Assembly (NCBI GenBank): GCA_013152585.1
Contig: JAADGC010000130.1
Span: 1-32,525, forward strand
Source of the DNA: Chloroflexota bacterium
GTDB taxonomy: Bacteria > Chloroflexota > Anaerolineae > J102
Reading direction: 5' to 3'
Length of the DNA stretch: 32,525 nt
This document shows, piece by piece, positions 8,478 to 15,860 of the stretch. Within the stretch, counting starts at the first letter, position 1, and each line of letters opens with the position of its first letter. The notes under the pieces were generated by a model, which searched no databases, was not told the DNA's origin, and saw nothing but the letters and a program-made list of their open reading frames with translations. The position numbers were made by a program, and so were the translations under genes.

Positions 8478-9523
8478 CGTACGTCTCCCTGCAGGACGGG
8501 CGTGGGAAGTTCCAGTGTACGATCGACTGCCGCGGCCACGCGTTTGAGTTGCTGCATGAGCTCGGCAAATACCTGGGGTTTGAGGGATTGGGGACCATCC
8601 GAAAGGGCCCGGGATGGGTGTGGGTGCACCTCAATCATGAGGCCGTCGGCGCCAGCAGCGATGGCTGCCCGCGCCATGGCTGGCACGACATCCCAACGCC
8701 CGGTGGCGTGGCTGGGATCAGCGATCACGGGCAGGTGGCTGAGTTGTTTGAGCACGGGCACGGCGTTGAGATCGAAGGTGTTGCGGGTATATTTTTCAAA
8801 ACTACGGATACCGCGTTCGCATAGCATGACCTTGTAATTGCCCCCGGCCAGGATGTATTCGGCCGACATCAGCAGCTCTTCCATGCTGCTCATCATACCA
8901 CGTTTGAGTAAAACCGGTCTCTGCACGCGCCCCACCGCATGTAGCAGCCCATAATTTTGCATATTGCGGGCGCCAATTTGCAGAATGTCGGCATATTCGG
9001 CCACCATGGGCACGGCCTGGGAATTCATGACCTCGGTGACGATGTGCAGGCCGTAGATCTCGCGGGCTTCGGCCAAAATCTCCAGTCCCTTTAATCCCAG
9101 GCCCTGGAAGGAATAGGGGGAGGAGCGGGGTTTGAAAGCCCCTCCGCGCAGGATGTGGGCGCCGGCTTCTTTGACGGCGTGGGCGGTTTCGAGCAACTGG
9201 CTGCGGCTCTCGACCGAACAGGGCCCGGCTATGATAACGATCTCAGGGCCGCCGATGCGCACGTCATTGAGCTGGATGATGGTGTTGTCGGGATGAGATT
9301 CGCGGCTGGCCAGTTTGAAGGGAGCGCTGATGGACGTGATTCTTTCGACGCCGGGCATTTGCTTAAATGCTGTCGGATCGAAGGCCCGGGTTTCGCCCAC
9401 GACGGCCACAACGGTGCGCTCGGCGCCGTAAATGGGATGAGGGCTGGCGCCGATATCCTGGACGCGGGCGATGACGGCGCCGATTTCGGCTGCCGTGGAG
9501 TTGGTTTTCATGACGATGATCAT
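8474..9523 (-). CDS. aroF: DAHP synthase (first of a tandem pair)
   Basis: This 349-residue paralogue of the following gene has the same architecture: a ferredoxin-like regulatory N-terminus (MIIVMK) and a DAHP synthase barrel with [59 protein letters not shown] and [11 protein letters not shown]. The barrels are close to each other in sequence while the regulatory domains differ clearly. This suggests a duplication followed by divergence of feedback control, for example one form sensing Phe and the other Tyr. The C-terminal tail is about ten residues longer than in the neighbour. It lies 168 bases after pheA. Confidence 0.95.
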   Translation of the reverse strand: MIIVMKTNSTAAEIGAVIARVQDIGASPHPIYGAERTVVAVVGETRAFDPTAFKQMPGVERITSISAPFKLASRESHPDNTIIQLNDVRIGGPEIVIIAGPCSVESRSQLLETAHAVKEAGAHILRGGAFKPRSSPYSFQGLGLKGLEILAEAREIYGLHIVTEVMNSQAVPMVAEYADILQIGARNMQNYGLLHAVGRVQRPVLLKRGMMSSMEELLMSAEYILAGGNYKVMLCERGIRSFEKYTRNTFDLNAVPVLKQLSHLPVIADPSHATGRWDVVPAMARAAIAAGADGLMIEVHPHPSRALSDGPQSLKPQVFAELMQQLKRVAAAVDRTLELPTPVLQGDVR

Positions 9524-9600
9524 GGTGTCACCTGTCTGAGAATGAAAAACTTGGGGAACAGGTAAGTGTCGGGGCTGGGTTCTGGTTGACGCTATGGGCC

Positions 9601-9630
9601 CCCGGTCTACCGGTTACCTGGTTGACCGGG
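9601..9630. other. Stem-loop between pheA and DAHP synthase
   Basis: CCCGGTC (9601-9607) pairs perfectly with GACCGGG (9624-9630), with three further inner pairs after a T-T mismatch. No T-run follows on the minus strand, so it is not a terminator. It could stabilise or process the operon mRNA. Confidence 0.4.
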
Positions 9631-9691
9631 TTCCGGAAAAGAGTCATAGTCGTCGTGATCTTCTCTATCGCCGACCGTTTGGCTCCGGTAT

Positions 9692-10564
9692 CTAAATCTG
9701 CAACAATTCTGCCTGGGCGGTTTCGTGGTCGGTGGGGATGGGTGCTGCGGGATAGGAGCCCAACAGCTTCACAAATGCGGCTCGCGAGAGCAGGTCTACC
9801 AGCGCCTCGCGACAGGGTGCATCCTGCCAGTGCCCCTCGAAGTCGAGATAGAAGACGTAATGCCAGGGGCGATTGCGCCGGGGTCGGCTTTCGAGTTTGG
9901 TGAGGTTGATGCCGCGCGAGGCAAAGGCATCGAGGCACGCCACCAGGGAGCCCGGAGAATGGGGAAGGGCAAAGATGAGGGAGGTTTTGGCCGGTTGGGC
10001 GTGGGGAGGATCTCCCTGGCCGATCACGAAGAAGCGGGTGTAATTGAAGTCAAGGTCTTCGATACCGGGCGCCAGGATGTCGAGCTTATATTTTTGGGCT
10101 GCCAGACGGCTGGCGATGACAGCCACGCCGGTGGCAGGCTGGGCTGCCAGCTCTTTAGCGCTGCCGGCGGTATCATACCAGGGGATGGCCTGCCAGCCAT
10201 GACGGTTGAGGGTGTGCTCGCATTGGGCCAGAGCCTGCGGGTGGGAGCGCACCGCCGTGATATCTTCGAGAGAAGTCCCAGGGGCGGCCAACAGGTTGTG
10301 ACGCACGCGCAACAGAATCTCGCCCCAGATGCGTAGATCGTGCTCAAGTAGTAAATCGTAGGCCTTGTTGATGGAACCGGCGATCGAGTTTTCTACGGGC
10401 ACAGCCCCATACATTGCCCGGCCTGCTTCCACTGCCGCGAAGATGTCGGCGAAGGCATGGCAGGGCAGCGTATCGAATTCGGAACCGAAGTGCTGGTGGA
10501 TGGCTTCTTCACTGAAGGCGCCGTGTTCGCCCTGGAATGCGACGATAGCGGGCGAGGTACTCAT
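9692..10564 (-). CDS. pheA: Prephenate dehydratase
   Basis: This 290-residue monofunctional enzyme turns prephenate into phenylpyruvate, the committed step to phenylalanine. The N-terminal PDT domain starts [16 protein letters not shown] and contains [21 protein letters not shown] and the active-site segment NYTRFFVIG. The C-terminal ACT domain (from about residue 200) has LPHSPGSLV and the Phe-binding motif ESRP, so feedback inhibition by Phe is likely. The ATG is preceded by AGGAG at good spacing and overlaps the aroH stop codon by four bases. Confidence 0.96.
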   Translation of the reverse strand: MSTSPAIVAFQGEHGAFSEEAIHQHFGSEFDTLPCHAFADIFAAVEAGRAMYGAVPVENSIAGSINKAYDLLLEHDLRIWGEILLRVRHNLLAAPGTSLEDITAVRSHPQALAQCEHTLNRHGWQAIPWYDTAGSAKELAAQPATGVAVIASRLAAQKYKLDILAPGIEDLDFNYTRFFVIGQGDPPHAQPAKTSLIFALPHSPGSLVACLDAFASRGINLTKLESRPRRNRPWHYVFYLDFEGHWQDAPCREALVDLLSRAAFVKLLGSYPAAPIPTDHETAQAELLQI

Positions 10565-11004
10565 GCTCGGCTCCTGCCGTTTTGCCAGGCCAGTAATTGG
10601 GCATCGATCCAGGCCGTCAGTTCGGCTTCGTCGATGGAGGGCAATTCGGCCTTGTCGGGGCGCAGTTTTACGGCCTCGCCCAGATAAACATGGTGGATGT
10701 CGTGGATGGATTTGCTGGTGTTCCAATGCACAAGGATGCGGATACAGTGGGGCAGGCTGTGGGGCACGTCCATTTCATGCCCGCAAAGGAGGGCAGCATC
10801 GAGCCAGCCCAGTTGCCGCGCCGCCAGGGCCGGAAATTCGGCGTTGAGATCGCGGGTGGTGGTGAAGATGGCGCTGGCGACCTCGTCCGGCTGAATGCCG
10901 TTGAGGCGAATGATGAGGGCCAGCAGACGACGGGTTGCGCGCAGAATTTCGCTACGCGAGTTGCTTGCGATAGTTGTGGCGCCACGGACGCCGCGACAGA
11001 CCAT
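10561..11004 (-). CDS. aroH: Chorismate mutase, AroH type
   Basis: This 147-residue monofunctional chorismate mutase of the AroH trimeric barrel fold converts chorismate to prephenate, the branch point to Phe and Tyr. The N-terminal RGVRGATTI holds the substrate-binding Arg. [16 protein letters not shown] carries the Cys, Glu and Arg that line the active site in Bacillus subtilis AroH, and [13 protein letters not shown] matches the conserved C-terminal block. It is slightly longer than the roughly 127-residue Bacillus enzyme because of a C-terminal tail. A strong AGGAGG supports the ATG. It is the first gene of the Phe/Tyr operon, about 430 bases downstream of the promoter and behind the attenuator. 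Confidence 0.95.
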   Translation of the reverse strand: MVCRGVRGATTIASNSRSEILRATRRLLALIIRLNGIQPDEVASAIFTTTRDLNAEFPALAARQLGWLDAALLCGHEMDVPHSLPHCIRILVHWNTSKSIHDIHHVYLGEAVKLRPDKAELPSIDEAELTAWIDAQLLAWQNGRSRA

Positions 11005-11176
11005 CACGGGGACCTCCTGAGGGGGCGGGCTCATCGCCCAAATGGAATTGGTGACGGGTGCAGAGTACCAGAGTCCGGCTTGCAACATGAGAACACGCTC
11101 CGTGTGTGAAGCGGGAGCTGCCCCCCACGCTGATAAACCGGCATCCCCCATCCGGAACTTGCTGCCCGCAGGCAAC

Positions 11177-11205
11177 AAAAAAGCGTGGGCGGGTCGCTCC
11201 ACGCT
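11177..11205 (-). terminator. Attenuator terminator of the Phe/Tyr operon
   Basis: On the minus strand AGCGTGG (11205-11199) pairs with CCACGCT (11188-11182), and the hairpin is followed by six Ts. It lies after the leader peptide and before aroH. Its 5' arm is also part of the predicted antiterminator, so it is a regulated rather than constitutive terminator. Confidence 0.85.
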
Positions 11206-11265
11206 GAAAGGGGATGTTGGTAAACAATGGGCCTACATCATCTAACCCTGTCAGCGGCGAGCGAC
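11193..11265 (-). promoter_or_regulatory. Antiterminator pairing of the Phe/Tyr attenuator
   Basis: Minus-strand GTCGCTCGCCGCTGA (11265-11251), which lies in the last codons of the leader peptide, is complementary to TCAGCGTGGAGCGAC (11207-11193) at 13 of 15 positions: seven pairs, a two-base internal mismatch, then six pairs. The second segment contains the 5' arm of the terminator hairpin, so the two structures exclude each other. A ribosome stalled on the upstream Phe/Tyr codons would leave this pairing free to form. Confidence 0.8.
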
Positions 11266-11327
11266 TTGCTAAAGCCGAAAAAGGTATAATAAAAGGCAAA
11301 AGAAAACCCGCAGCGGATAAATGCCAT
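11238..11327 (-). CDS. Phe/Tyr-rich leader peptide (attenuator sensor)
   Basis: A short frame of 29 codons contains the run GFSFAFYYTFFGF. In total it has seven Phe and two Tyr codons, all within residues 3-19. It lies between a strong promoter (11440-11468) and the terminator at 11205-11177, directly upstream of the Phe/Tyr biosynthetic operon. It resembles the E. coli pheA leader peptide (FFFAFFFTF core) in composition and position. Its stop is 32 bases before the terminator hairpin. The start is uncertain: ATG at 11327 has only a weak upstream purine stretch, and the same frame extends to another ATG at 11402 (54 residues). The peptide itself probably has no function beyond being translated. 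Confidence 0.8.
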   Translation of the reverse strand: MAFIRCGFSFAFYYTFFGFSKSLAADRVR

Positions 11328-11336
11328 GCGCGGGTT
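11300..11336 (-). other. Hairpin enclosing the leader start codon
   Basis: On the minus strand AACCCGC (11336-11330) pairs with GCGGGTT (11311-11305) and is followed by TTCTTTT. The 18-base loop contains the ATG at 11327. It could be a pause hairpin, an early terminator or a device that limits leader translation. A second perfect hairpin, CAACCAG/CTGGTTG with a four-base loop, lies just upstream at 11362-11345. Confidence 0.5.
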
Positions 11337-11439
11337 CGTTCTCGCAACCAGGGAACTGGTTGTGCTACAGTGAGCGTGCGAATGAGAACAGATGCCGGTC
11401 ATGGTATTTGGCTGCGGGACAGGGTAATGATTGCGGCGG

Positions 11440-11468
11440 AGCATAGCACAGCGACGGGATGATGTCAA
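11440..11468 (-). promoter_or_regulatory. Sigma-70 promoter of the Phe/Tyr operon
   Basis: Minus-strand TTGACA (11468-11463) and TATGCT (11445-11440) are 17 bases apart, close to consensus. The RNA would start near 11433 and run through the leader peptide and attenuator to aroH. Confidence 0.75.
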
Positions 11469-11540
11469 ATTCTATTTGGGGAGGCTTCAAAAAGGGGGCT
11501 TTGGGTTCAACCTCGGCGGATTGCGAATCCGCCCGGTGCA

Positions 11541-11582
11541 CAAAAAAGAAAGGGAGATCATCTACGGTGATGATCTCCCTTT
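11541..11582 (-). terminator. Terminator of the tRNA transcript
   Basis: AAAGGGAGATCATC (11549-11562) and GATGATCTCCCTTT (11569-11582) are perfect 14-base complements. On the minus strand they are followed by CTTTTTT. The hairpin lies just after tRNA-Phe and separates the tRNA transcript from the aromatic operon promoter. Confidence 0.92.
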
Positions 11583-11600
11583 GGAACTAAATCAGACAGG

Positions 11601-11674
11601 TGCCGAGGGACAGACTTGAACTGTCGACTCCGCAATTTTCAGTCGCGTGCTCTACCAACTGAGCTACCTCGGCA
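11601..11674 (-). tRNA. tRNA-Phe (GAA)
   Basis: The cloverleaf has acceptor TGCCGAG/CTCGGCA, a D arm AGCTCAGTTGGTAGAGC, anticodon loop CTGAAAA (anticodon GAA) and T-arm GTTCAAGTC. The CCA end is not encoded. It decodes the Phe codons that the leader peptide of the next operon uses as its sensor. Confidence 0.95.
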
Positions 11675-11839
11675 TATGAATATGAAACTGGGGTCTGGCG
11701 AAAACGGAATCCGTCACTTATAGACGCATCTTCGGCCACAAATTGCATGAATGAGACGAATTATGAAAGGCTTTTACCTTCTTTTTTCGCGAATTTCGTG
11801 GCAAAACCAAAAAACGCCAGGGTCCAGTATGAAAGTGAA

Positions 11840-11862
11840 AGAGGGCCGGTGTAGCCCCGGCC
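11840..11862 (-). terminator. Possible terminator after tRNA-Gly
   Basis: GGCCGG (11844-11849) pairs with CCGGCC (11857-11862); on the minus strand the hairpin is followed by CTCTTTC. It could end part of the Leu-Ala-Gly transcript before tRNA-Phe. The rest of 11675-11870 shows no gene. Confidence 0.4.
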
Positions 11863-11869
11863 TTCTGAA

Positions 11870-11942
<73 letters not shown>

Positions 11943-11979
11943 AATACTGTTGCACTTGAACCTGATGCCGCTCACAGAG

Positions 11980-12052
<73 letters not shown>

Positions 12053-12074
12053 TTGTCGGGCATGCATGCTGTGA

Positions 12075-12159
12075 TGCCGACGAGAGGACTCGAACCTCCA
12101 CGACCTTGCGGTCAACAGATCCTAAGTCTGTCGCGTCTGCCAATTCCGCCACGTCGGCA
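12075..12159 (-). tRNA. tRNA-Leu (TAG)
   Basis: This 85-base class II tRNA has acceptor TGCCGAC/GTCGGCA, anticodon loop CTTAGGA (anticodon TAG), a long variable arm and T-arm GGTTCGAGTCC. It is the first tRNA of the minus-strand cluster, after rnpB. Confidence 0.95.
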
Positions 12160-12189
12160 AGGTGTCGGCATCCAACAGAACAAGCGAAA

Positions 12190-12586
12190 AAATGGGAGTA
12201 CTCCCGATTCTGTTTGAACCGCCATCTGTCTCACACTGCTGTGCAGCGTGGTGAAGTCTGGCTTGGCGGGTGTTACCCGGCATCACCGACGTTCACTGCG
12301 ACGAGACCGAACTAAATAGCCCGGCCCACTCGCCTTGCTCCCAGTTGCACGCTCGCCTAGCCGGCTGTATTGCTACACGCCGCTGGTGGGCTCTTACCCC
12401 ACCCTTTCAGCCCTTACCACCGTGGTGGCGGGTCTACTTTCTGTTGCGGTTGTAGTCATGGGCCATTTCTGGCGCCATGCCCTCACTTGCTGTTTCATGA
12501 GGCAACCTTGCCTCGAATTTCGAAGCTGGGAGTCGGGAAGTTCCTCTGCTCATCGAGATGATCAGCAGCGGCGGCGCTCCATTTTA
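12190..12586 (-). ncRNA. rnpB: RNase P RNA, class A
   Basis: This is the catalytic RNA that matures tRNA 5' ends. On the minus strand the conserved blocks appear in order: AGAGGAACTTCCCGACTCC (P4 5' region), GCAACAGAAAGTAGACCCGCC, GGTAAGGGCTGAAAGGGTGG, GGTAAGAGCCCACC, GGAGCAAGGC, and AAACAGAATCGGGAG near the 3' end (P4 3' strand). The layout is class A, as in E. coli M1 RNA. The 5' end is set by the promoter at 12594-12623. The 3' end is followed by a perfect palindrome GGGAGTACTCCC (12194-12205) and six Ts, which acts as terminator. Exact ends are uncertain by about ten bases. It lies directly upstream of four tRNA genes that are its substrates. Confidence 0.93.
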
Positions 12587-12593
12587 TCTGACT

Positions 12594-12623
12594 TGTATAA
12601 AAAACGTTGTTGTTAATGTTCAA
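12594..12623 (-). promoter_or_regulatory. Probable promoter of rnpB
   Basis: Minus-strand TTGAAC (12623-12618) and TATACA (12599-12594) are 18 bases apart and lie just upstream of the first recognisable RNase P RNA sequence. Confidence 0.55.
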
Positions 12624-12681
12624 GCGCAAGGGCGATTATAGCATTGGGAGGCAGGGTTGTCAAATCAAAAATGCACAGGGG

Positions 12682-12771
12682 GGGTGTCCCAGGAATTTGG
12701 GCGTAAGGTTGGAGGTGGCGCTGCGGCGCATCCGTGATGCGCCGAGCGCTTCCTTTTTTCGTGTGTTGGCC
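12682..12771. repeat. Dispersed repeat, copy 1
   Basis: About 90 bases here, from GGGTGTCCCAGG to GTGTGTTGGCC, match 15865-15956 almost base for base. The core hairpin CGGCGCAT-CCGTG-ATGCGCCG is at 12724-12744. The right-hand half of the other copy is missing here. The surrounding stretch 12600-12995 holds no other recognisable gene. Confidence 0.8.
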
Positions 12772-12995
12772 GCAGCACAGGGGGGGGACGTCCTCTTTTG
12801 GGAAGTGAGCCTTGGGGCCAGGAAACGGCGGTGTCCGTGCTGGCGGGTGGGGAAAGAGATCAATATGGGTCGCCGGAGCGGACGACTGCTGACGAGTTGC
12901 TTTTTACCCGCCTGGTGTGTAACCTTACGGCATATCAATCCAATTTGGGCTAAGATAATCGCGAAACCCCTCTTATCGCTGATAGGAAACTCTTT

Positions 12996-13274
12996 ATGAA
13001 AGTCAAAATTTATGCGACGTTACGTGCTTTAGTCGATGCCGAGGTACTGGAGTTAGAGACCCGGCCCGGAGATCGTATCATTGATCTGTTACACGAGATC
13101 GTTAGGCGTTGGCCGCAACTGAAACCTGAGTTGCTGGATGACAATGGGGCGTTGGTGGCGCAGATTCATCTGTTTTTGAATGGCCGCGATGTGCGGTATT
13201 TGGAAGGACTGGAGACGATCATTCCCGCAGAGGCCGACATCCGCATCTTCCCCCCCGTGGGAGGCGGCGCGTGA
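12996..13274 (+). CDS. MoaD/ThiS-like sulfur carrier protein
   Basis: This 92-residue beta-grasp (ubiquitin-like) protein starts MKVKIYATLRALVDAE and ends ADIRIFPPVGGGA. MoaD-type carriers end in Gly-Gly, which is thiocarboxylated to give the dithiolene sulfur of molybdopterin; here one Ala follows the glycines, so trimming or a variant role is possible. AGGA precedes the ATG. It overlaps the next gene by four bases and lies beside an aldehyde:ferredoxin oxidoreductase, which needs a pterin cofactor. A role in making tungsto- or molybdopterin for that enzyme is therefore likely, though it is convergent rather than in the same operon. Confidence 0.85.
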   Translation: MKVKIYATLRALVDAEVLELETRPGDRIIDLLHEIVRRWPQLKPELLDDNGALVAQIHLFLNGRDVRYLEGLETIIPAEADIRIFPPVGGGA

Positions 13275-13564
13275 TCCCCTGGCAGATTGACACTGTGGAT
13301 GGCCAGCCTACCGTGCATATTGAGGCGCGGAGTATGAGCCCCTGGCAGGTGCAGCGATACCTGGTGAAGTTGGGCGGACAGGTAGTGGAGGAACATCGCC
13401 ATGTGGTGGGAGATGGCTGGGTGGCTCGACTCGAGCGCGGGCAACCCGTAGGCTTGGGCTCGTTGAGAATTGGGGTCGTGCAACTGGATTTGTTTGGGGA
13501 CGAGGAGACACTGGAAGCCATGATGAAGAAGCTGAGTCTGTGGTTGATGCGGGGTGGCGGCTGA
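13271..13564 (+). CDS. Small protein with C-terminal Gly-Gly-Gly, MoaD partner
   Basis: This 97-residue protein begins at a GTG inside the moaD-like stop codon (GTGA overlap), so it is translationally coupled to that gene. I do not recognise the family. Visible features are an N-terminal IPWQIDTVDGQPTVHIEAR, a middle GSLRIGVVQLDLFGDEE and a tail MRGGG. The three terminal glycines resemble those of ubiquitin-like carriers, although the rest does not obviously show that fold. Coupling to a MoaD-like gene next to AOR suggests a part in pterin cofactor assembly or AOR maturation. A second glycine-tailed carrier or a regulatory protein are alternatives. Confidence 0.75.
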   Translation: MIPWQIDTVDGQPTVHIEARSMSPWQVQRYLVKLGGQVVEEHRHVVGDGWVARLERGQPVGLGSLRIGVVQLDLFGDEETLEAMMKKLSLWLMRGGG

Positions 13565-13686
13565 GCGATCACAGGGATACAGCTTTGCCTGATCAGCGTT
13601 GGTAGCTCAGCCATTCCTCTCTCCCGCCCATCCCCTTTTCCCTGACAGAAATCTCCGCCCCTTTGCATCCACGGCTCTGTACACAA

Positions 13687-13716
13687 CAGACGCCGCCTGG
13701 GCATAAGCGGCGTCTG
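13687..13716. terminator. Hairpin between convergent genes
   Basis: CAGACGCCGC (13687-13696) and GCGGCGTCTG (13707-13716) are perfect 10-base complements with a 10-base loop. It lies 24 bases beyond the AOR stop and between the converging units. T-runs are poor on both sides, so it may be a transcript-end stem rather than a classic intrinsic terminator. Confidence 0.6.
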
Positions 13717-13739
13717 TATGGGGGAATTGTCAGGGGTTG

Positions 13740-15590
13740 TTAGAGAATGCCGAGTTCCTTCAGCTTGTCTTCGGGCACGACGCCATTTTCCCAACCGCGA
13801 GCGGCATAGTATTCTGCCAGCATGTCGTCAAGCTCGCAGACCTGGCCTTCGGAGCCAGGCATGGTGCTGGGCTCTTCCAGGAAACGCTTGGGCAGGTAGT
13901 CGCTGCCTTCGCCGAAGCCATTCAGGTTGTTGTAATAGCGTTCCAGATTGTAGACTCGTTCACCGGCCTGCAGCAGTTCTTCGGCGCTCTTGTTTTGGCC
14001 GGTGATGGTGTTGTACTGGCTCACGTATTCGTCGATACCTTCAGCAAAGGCGCTGAATTTGCAGATATCGAAGCTATCGGAGACGGCGTGGAAGTCCTGG
14101 AAGGCTTTGACGAGGTCGCCTTTGCCTTTCCATGCCAGCGGATCGACCTTGAGCGAACCGAAGGGCATCACGCCCAGCTCGGCGGCAGGGGTGTAGGCGC
14201 GCAGGTGGCAGGCCCCGCGGTTGCTGGTGGCATAGCCAATGCCCATCCCCTTGATCCCGCGCGGATCGTAGGCAGGAATCGCCTGGCCTTTCACGCTCAT
14301 GGCGATCTCGGGATGCCCAAAGGCCTGTGCCGCACCGGCGGCGCCCAGTCCCAGGTTTCTGGCGAATTCGTCCTTGGCCTGGACTATGCGCTCGATGATG
14401 GCTACCATGCCGTGCCTATCGCCCCAAGCCAGACCGTTGCCGTTCAATTGGCCATAGCCCTTTTCTGTGGCTTCCATCAGCACACTCAGCACGTTACCAA
14501 TCTCGATGGGATCCATGCCGTAGCGATTGCATTGATCAATCATGTAGGCGATGGCGCCCTTGTCATCAACACCGCAGTTGGCACCCAGTGCCCAAGCCGA
14601 TTCATATTCGACGCTTTCCATGTGCACCTTGAAGGGGCCCTCCGTGACTTCGACTTCGATCTTGCAGGCCACAGGGCAGGCGTGGCAGGTAGGATCCCCA
14701 ACGAGGATCTCTTCGCGCACACTTTCGCCGGAGATATGCCCGTACAAATCGTCACCGGTATCACTGATAAAGGAGGTTTTCTGGCTGTTGTAAGCGGGCA
14801 AAGCCCCGATGCTGCCAGTGATGTTCATGAGCACGTTGGTGCCATAGACGCTGAGGCCGCCCTTGCGCGGGGAAGTGATGTTGGCTTCATCCATGATAGC
14901 GGCCAGGGTGACTTTGTCTGCTTCCTTGAAAGCATCGCGGTCGGCAGGCTTGGGCTGCTTGCTTTTATCGCCAATAAAAACAATGGCCTTTAGGTTTTTG
15001 CTGGCACCAACGAGACCGGTGCCACCGCGACCACAAGCTCGATCATCTTTGTTGATCCAGCCGGCAAAGCGCACGCCATTTTCGGCAGCAGGGCCTACGG
15101 CCATCACGTCGACATAGCGGCCGGGATGTTTTTCCAGCAAGGTTTTATGGACTTCGTGCGTGGTCTTGCCCCACAAATCACCGGCATCGTGGATGCTGAC
15201 TTCACCGTTTTCGCAGAGCAGGTACACCGGATGATCGGCCTTGCCCTTGATCAGTAGGGCGTCGAAGCCAGCCCATTTCATGTAAGCCGCTGTCCAACCG
15301 CCCATATGGCTATCGGTGACAGTGCCCGTGAGTGGGCTTTTGGTGACCGCACACAGCCGGCCGCTCATCTTGACTTCGGTGCCCGACAACGGCCCGGTCA
15401 TGATAGCCAGCAGGTTGTCCGGCGACAGGGGGTCCACGTCGTGACCATTATCAAAGACATACTTGACGCCTAAACCACGTCCTCCCAAATACTTGTGGGC
15501 GTCTTCTTCGTTGATGCTCTCGTAGCTCACGCTGCCTGAATTCAGGTCGATTCGAGCAACGCGGTCTACAAATCCTCCTAAGGTAGTCAT
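13740..15590 (-). CDS. aor: Aldehyde:ferredoxin oxidoreductase
   Basis: This 616-residue member of the tungsten bis-pterin AOR family oxidises aldehydes to acids with ferredoxin as partner, or reduces acids in reverse. The N-terminal cofactor domain has YLGGRGLGVKYVF and GPLSGTEVKMSGR. The 4Fe-4S cluster ligands are CHACPVACK near residue 300 and a fourth Cys in DSFDICKF near 508, the same spacing as in the Pyrococcus enzyme. It is full length and probably cytoplasmic. The ATG at 15590 is chosen because AAGGAGG precedes it at six bases. The gene has a long 5' leader (about 220 bases) with a terminator-like hairpin, and a MoaD-like gene pair converges on it. The substrate cannot be read from sequence. 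Confidence 0.95.
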   Translation of the reverse strand: MTTLGGFVDRVARIDLNSGSVSYESINEEDAHKYLGGRGLGVKYVFDNGHDVDPLSPDNLLAIMTGPLSGTEVKMSGRLCAVTKSPLTGTVTDSHMGGWTAAYMKWAGFDALLIKGKADHPVYLLCENGEVSIHDAGDLWGKTTHEVHKTLLEKHPGRYVDVMAVGPAAENGVRFAGWINKDDRACGRGGTGLVGASKNLKAIVFIGDKSKQPKPADRDAFKEADKVTLAAIMDEANITSPRKGGLSVYGTNVLMNITGSIGALPAYNSQKTSFISDTGDDLYGHISGESVREEILVGDPTCHACPVACKIEVEVTEGPFKVHMESVEYESAWALGANCGVDDKGAIAYMIDQCNRYGMDPIEIGNVLSVLMEATEKGYGQLNGNGLAWGDRHGMVAIIERIVQAKDEFARNLGLGAAGAAQAFGHPEIAMSVKGQAIPAYDPRGIKGMGIGYATSNRGACHLRAYTPAAELGVMPFGSLKVDPLAWKGKGDLVKAFQDFHAVSDSFDICKFSAFAEGIDEYVSQYNTITGQNKSAEELLQAGERVYNLERYYNNLNGFGEGSDYLPKRFLEEPSTMPGSEGQVCELDDMLAEYYAARGWENGVVPEDKLKELGIL

Positions 15591-15653
15591 GGCTTGCCTC
15601 CTTTGGCGATGGGAGACCTTCGCATATGAAGGTCGGGGTGGGAAGAAACGGCT

Positions 15654-15688
15654 AAAACAACAAAACGCCATGTCGGAATGACATAGCG
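15654..15688 (-). terminator. Terminator-like hairpin in the AOR leader
   Basis: Minus-strand CGCTATGTC (15688-15680) pairs with GACATGGCG (15674-15666), with one U-G pair, around a five-base loop, and is followed by TTTTGTTGTTTT. It lies between the promoter (15820-15848) and the AOR start, so transcription through it must be controlled. A further hairpin, GACCTTC/GAAGGTC, lies near the ribosome-binding site at 15612-15631. Confidence 0.7.
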
Positions 15689-15819
15689 CTTGGGTTAGCT
15701 AAAAAGCCCGGGAGCTGTGGGGCGATGGGAGTGGCGATTGGTTGACTTCTTCGCCAACGAAACTCAATCTCGTTATCGATCGCTGTACACCTGATTGTAG
15801 AAGTGGATTCTATGTTTAT

Positions 15820-15848
15820 ATTATGACACCGATATTTTTCTTTGTCAA
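15820..15848 (-). promoter_or_regulatory. Sigma-70 promoter of AOR
   Basis: Minus-strand TTGACA (15848-15843) and CATAAT (15825-15820) are 17 bases apart. RNA would start near 15813, giving a leader of roughly 220 bases before the AOR start codon. Confidence 0.7.
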
Positions 15849-15860
15849 TTCGCTTTTGAG

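Noticed and set aside
11266-11290. Plus-strand TATAAT promoter
   Set aside because: The box arises from the reverse complement of Phe/Tyr leader codons, has no -35 at proper spacing and no plus-strand gene follows.
11005-11440. T-box riboswitch upstream of aroH
   Set aside because: No T-box consensus for binding the tRNA acceptor end was found; the aromatic-codon leader peptide explains the layout better.
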